NCBI GenBank assembly: GCA_020543525.1
Contig: JAHYIO010000036.1
Location: 1,488,001-1,552,000, forward strand
Reading direction: 5' to 3'
DNA length: 64,000 nucleotides
Origin: Coriolopsis trogii
Taxonomy: Eukaryota; Basidiomycota; Agaricomycetes; Polyporales; Polyporaceae
Shown: piece after piece, positions 60,501 to 64,000 of the stretch
How the letters are laid out: every line of letters begins with the position of its first letter
How positions within the stretch are numbered: position 1 is the stretch's first letter
Notes under the pieces: model-generated
The model's input: the letters and a program-made list of their open reading frames with translations, nothing else
What the model was told of the DNA's origin: nothing
Databases searched by the model: none
Translations under genes and position numbers: made by a program

Positions 60501-61374
60501 CGCGTGACACTGCTTCCCTTTGCTCGCACGTTTCATCTAGACTATGTATGTAAGTATGGCACTGTATGGGTGCAAGCTATGCTTCAGAACTCGCCAGTTC
60601 GTTCCAAGCGCCAAACTGCGGATATGGCCAGATGACCTGGGACGTCCTCTCGAAGTCACTTAAGCTCTCTTCACCGATCACCCTACGGTTGCGAAGTTAC
60701 TCTTTTGCGCGCGCGATTGGTATGTGCCTCTCAGAGCAGGAGCTCTGTATTCGCGACGGCAATCCGTACAGTATTAGAAGTTATGCTCAACTTGATGGAG
60801 ACACTTGTATGCTCCACGCATGCTGGCCATGATGCATCCACGTGGTATATCTCTGAGCGTTGTCCCCGACGTATGCACCACTATCACGCCGTCGAGCACA
60901 CTTCCAAGCGCTGACAACGTACAGAGTTCAAGTTTTGTCTTACAGAGCCACGTTCTTCTATGTCTGAGAAGGATCATTCCAGGTGAGTGACCAATCCAGT
61001 ATCAGGAATAGGCGCCGATTTCGAAATCCATCAGGATGACAACGACTGTCCTGACGTAGCAGATCGAGATCTGGGACCTTGCGAGTTGGGTTATCAAGCA
61101 TGATTCAGCGCTGGTCTCCGGACGGTGTCTGTGAGATGCTGTCTCAGAGGCATTCCCATATGGGGCCTCTCCTCGATGAACGTTCCGCAACTGACCAAGC
61201 ATCCTCTGAAAGGAGCAAGTGAGACGAACCAGGCAGCTTGCTAAGGACAAATGTCTCAGGCGATCGCGATGGTACACGAGTCCTCTGATCAATCGCCTGT
61301 GCCATGTATGGTTTACATTCCGCCACCTGGAGGATGAGGCCAATCAGTTGGCGTGCAGTTGACAATCAGTGAAG

Positions 61375-61382
61375 TATAAAAC
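61375..61382 (+). promoter_or_regulatory. TATA box of the NmrA-like gene
   Basis: TATAAAAC lies 105 bp upstream of the ATG at 61480, giving a leader of roughly 75 nt if transcription starts about 30 bp downstream. Confidence 0.6.
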
Positions 61383-61479
61383 ACTGGATGTCGTCCGCCA
61401 ATCTAGCATGGGACACTTCCTCTCTCGCATCCAACGCAAAGCACAGAAGCAATCCTCTCGTCGCCAATCGAAAACAAAC

Positions 61480-62917
61480 ATGTCCCCCGCATCCACCACC
61501 AGCAAGATCCCGACTCTGTTCATTGGAGCCACCGGTACGTTCGCCTTCGTTCACGTCTATGGATATATGCTGACGAGAATGGCTTCGAACACACAGGCTA
61601 CATTGGCGGCGGCCTTCTCAGCCGATTGATCGCCAGCAAGCTGCTCAAGGAGCAGCTCGACATCACCGCCCTTGTACGTTCGCCCGAAAAGGCGAAGCGT
61701 CTCACATCCGAGTTCGGTGTCAAGACCGTCGTCGGGTCGATCCAGGACCTCGACAAACTTGAACAACTAGCAGAGCAGGCGCACTTGGTCATCTCCATCG
61801 TACGGGCTTCCACCTATTCTCAGGGCGCAGCTAGGTTTACTCACCACCGCGTGGCAATACAGGCCAATGCGGACGATGTCCCCATGATTGATGCCCTTCT
61901 CAAGGGATTGAAGAAGAGGAACGACAAGCTCCAAGATCGTCCCGTATTCCTGCATACAGTGAGCCCTTGCTGTTCATGGCTTGTCACACCGAATAATTAC
62001 TGAACATTATCGCCATCGCAGTCTGGCACGGCCATCTTGGTCGACCAGCACATGCTCGGGAACTACATCAGCCCGAACATCTACTCCGACCTCGACGTCG
62101 AGAAGCTCGCTGCTATCCCGCCCCAGGCGTGGCACCGTCCCGTCGACCTTGCCCTCCTCAATGCGGACAAAGCAGGTACATAACTCGCTGCTCCCTCCAA
62201 CTACTCACGTTCGGTTGCTAACGTGAGTCCCTTGTGCACAGGCTACATCAAGTCGGTCCTCGTTGTACCGCCCACGATCTACGGCACGCCGAGCGGTGCC
62301 ATTGTCGAGGCTGGCCTTGCGAACACGCACTCAATCCAGATCCCAACGCTCATCCGCTCCGCCATGGAGCGCAAGCGCGTTGCGCTCATTGGCGAGGGCC
62401 ACGCCATCTGGGACCACGTCCATGTCAACGATCGTGAGTGTGTTCACTACCCCTTGTCGTTTGAATCGCTTTGTCTGACCTGGAGTTGCTCGTAGTCGTC
62501 GAGCTGTTCACGCTCCTCATCGAGCGCACGCTGACTGCACCCGAAACTGTTGCGCATGGGGCTGAAGGTTATTACTTTGCCGAGAATGGCGAGTACCTCC
62601 AGCGCGACCTCGTCACAACGCTCTCCAAGACGCTGTACGCGCTCGGCGCGGTTGAGAGTGAAGAGCCCGCCAAGTTCGTTACTGACGAGGAGGTCGTCGC
62701 TGGGGCCTTGAAGGTACGTCCTATCGTATCATTCTCTCGACGGGCAGGATACTCAAGAGCTTTACAGGAACGGATGGTTGCGTTGGGCACGAACGCGAGA
62801 TCACGCGCAGACCGCTCGCGGCTCCTCGGGTGGAGGCCTCAGAAGACCACCAACGACTTCTGGGCGAGTATCAAGCCGGAGGCGGAGGCGATTGTCAAGG
62901 AGGTCCGCGCAGCATAG
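61480..62917 (+). CDS. NmrA-like / extended-SDR NAD(P)-binding protein
   Basis: Seven exons (61480-61534, 61597-61799, 61863-61958, 62022-62175, 62242-62433, 62496-62713, 62768-62917) encode 355 residues. The N-terminal Rossmann motif GATGYIGGGLLSRLI has the GxxGxxG pattern of extended short-chain dehydrogenases and NmrA-like proteins, followed by ITALVRSPEKAKRL, where the Arg suggests NADP(H) preference. Later blocks (LVVPPTIYGTPSG, IWDHVHVND, EGYYFAENGEYL, RADRSRLLGWRP) match the epimerase-like C-terminal half of this family. The YxxxK dyad is not obvious, so it may be a redox sensor or an atypical reductase rather than a classical dehydrogenase. No signal peptide is seen; it should be cytosolic. 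The start is supported by the TATA box and the family N-terminus. No biosynthetic neighbours suggest a substrate. Confidence 0.88.
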
Positions 62918-63063
62918 AGCTCTGGTATCTTTATATACACCGACTTCCTTGAGTGCTCCACATGTATCTACATCCGTTTCATATACTGGATTCCAGTCCC
63001 TGCCGAGGTCAAAATACCAATGCAGTTCAGAGTATGTATCGAAATGTCGCTTGATTCGTGCTA

Positions 63064-63530
63064 TCAGTATCGGTCGCGACCACTTTGACTAGGCCATATA
63101 GCCCAGCTGGGAGCGATTCTCTCACATATGCGCAGCAGTTGCCCGCATGCGAAGCTAGAGTCCTGGGGCTGCAGTGGTGACACCAGATCTCGAGAGAGGG
63201 ATACAGCCTGAAGACAGTCGATGTAACACGTCACCAGTCAGTGCTCACGCCCTCACTGCAGTGCTAAGGATGGTCGAGACTCACCCCAACGGCTGGCAAG
63301 TCGGGATTGAAGTTCTGGCAATATAAACCTGGACAACATACTGGCGTATTGATGACTAGCACCCGACAACCCCTCCTCTCCGGCAGACACTGATCTGCAG
63401 GCGTAGGCTCGGTGGAGGGCTGAGCAGATGCATCGAGCTTCGCAACGTCGGCAGATGCGTCGAGGGGTGTCCCGAGAGTGGGAAGGAAGAGGATCAATGC
63501 GAGCACGAGGTCGACGAAGGTAACGCGCAT
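63064..63530 (-). CDS. Small secreted cysteine-rich protein
   Basis: Exon 1 (63530-63285, 82 codons) starts MRVTFVDLVLALILFLPTLG, a clear signal peptide, and carries five Cys in the pattern C-x6-C-x(10)-CC-x4-C (QCLPERRGC; PVCCPGLYC). A perfect GTGAGT follows in phase 0. The best acceptor (CTTCAG, before 63207) then gives a 47-residue tail ending at 63064-63066. Read one base out of phase, the second exon would begin with Cys-Ile-Pro and stop at 63155, restoring the sixth Cys expected of knottin-like folds. So either the splice site is misjudged or the gene has a small indel. A TATA box lies upstream. Effector-like or antimicrobial roles are typical of such proteins in mushrooms but cannot be claimed here. 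No homologue is named. Confidence 0.65.
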
Positions 63531-64000
63531 GCGGACAATTCCTGATCTGGACGAAAGGATTAGGTAGAACCGGGAGGAAAGGCGTGGCGTGAGGAGCGTA
63601 CAGTTGCACTCAAAGAGAGCGTGAGTAAGTGCTACCCTGTCCTCCGACACACTCTTTATATACCTGCAAGACACTGAGCACTCTCGCGGGGTCATAGTGC
63701 GGGGGCGAAAGCTACGCTCTTCGCTGAACGATGACACCCTCGGGCATGTGAAGAGCGAGGCAGCCAACCAGCCATATCGGCTTCATCACATGGACTTGGT
63801 GAATAGGTGAAAAGTCAGAACAGGATGTTGTACTGCGTTAAGCATCGCAACCTGCGTAGCGTCGCGGCTGCCTCGAGGGAAGTGCATATGTTGACAACAA
63901 CAGTAACCTGTAGGCTATTGTCAGATTGGCATAGACGCGCCCATCAAAATGTGCTCCGAACCTTAGACCTCAGGCATCCACACCGCCATTGCAGGCTGTC
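63531..64000. other. Promoter of the secreted-protein gene and window end
   Basis: Apart from the TATA box no feature is seen. No open frame of interest crosses the right edge of the window. Confidence 0.5.
63654..63662 (-). promoter_or_regulatory. TATA box of the secreted-protein gene
   Basis: TATATAAAG on the minus strand lies 123 bp upstream of the ATG at 63530, at a normal distance for a leader of about 90 nt. Confidence 0.65.

Larger units (their letters stand above)
58082..61479. other. Gene-poor stretch of about 3.4 kb
   Basis: The left end is the promoter of the minus-strand J-protein and the right end that of the NmrA-like gene. Between them the DNA appears relatively AT-rich and holds only short frames. 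A plus frame from about 60204 to 60500 looks coding but has three in-frame stops (60225, 60303, 60372) and is listed separately as a remnant. Frames at 60566-60832 (plus) and 61144-61365 (minus) are isolated. Confidence 0.5.

Overview
This window looks like a stretch of an Agaricomycete (mushroom-forming basidiomycete) nuclear genome, possibly from the Polyporales. The evidence is the gene content (Dbp5, type B J-proteins, acyl-CoA-binding protein, VTC-like membrane protein, Zn2Cys6/Fungal_trans_2 regulators, a Cys-rich small secreted protein), genes cut by many GT-AG introns of about 40-100 nt, GC-rich codon third positions, and TATA boxes close to several starts. Nothing bacterial, viral or organellar was recognised, and no tRNA or rRNA gene was found.

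Layout. 65-2259 (+): DEAD-box mRNA-export helicase DBP5, 10 exons. 4637-5269 (+): conserved small protein of unknown function. 5.3-11.8 kb: gene-poor island with at most gene debris. 11787-12657 (-) and 13039-14353 (+): a divergent pair, a short VTC-type three-helix membrane protein and a SIS1-like J-protein, sharing a 381-bp promoter with a heat-shock-element-like site. 15023-18712 (+): kelch-repeat single-pass membrane protein. 19.7-22 kb: orphan reading frames, a cluster of palindromes, a complete 501-bp hAT-type MITE (21131-21631) and the acyl-CoA-binding protein gene (21972-22653, -). 22.7-30 kb: gene-poor. 29994-31997 (+): tandem PH-domain protein. 34137-36715 (+) and 48299-51691 (+): two related Zn2Cys6 transcription factors. 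Between them lies a 7-exon gene model with no recognised relative (39948-41110, +) plus a long gene-poor stretch. 53.6-54.8 kb: coding-like DNA that cannot be resolved. 56093-58081 (-): second type B J-protein with an unusual linker. 61480-62917 (+): NmrA-like/extended-SDR NAD(P)-binding protein. 63064-63530 (-): small secreted Cys-rich protein.

Most genes are independent housekeeping or regulatory units, and no biosynthetic cluster or defence island is visible. Thematic links are two Hsp70 co-chaperones and two paralogous regulators. The best non-routine signals are the intact MITE with perfect terminal repeats and target-site duplication, the stand-alone VTC membrane module, the splice-consistent orphan gene at 40 kb, and 22-nt microexons in two genes. 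All gene models were spliced by eye from frame continuity and splice signals. No database search was run.
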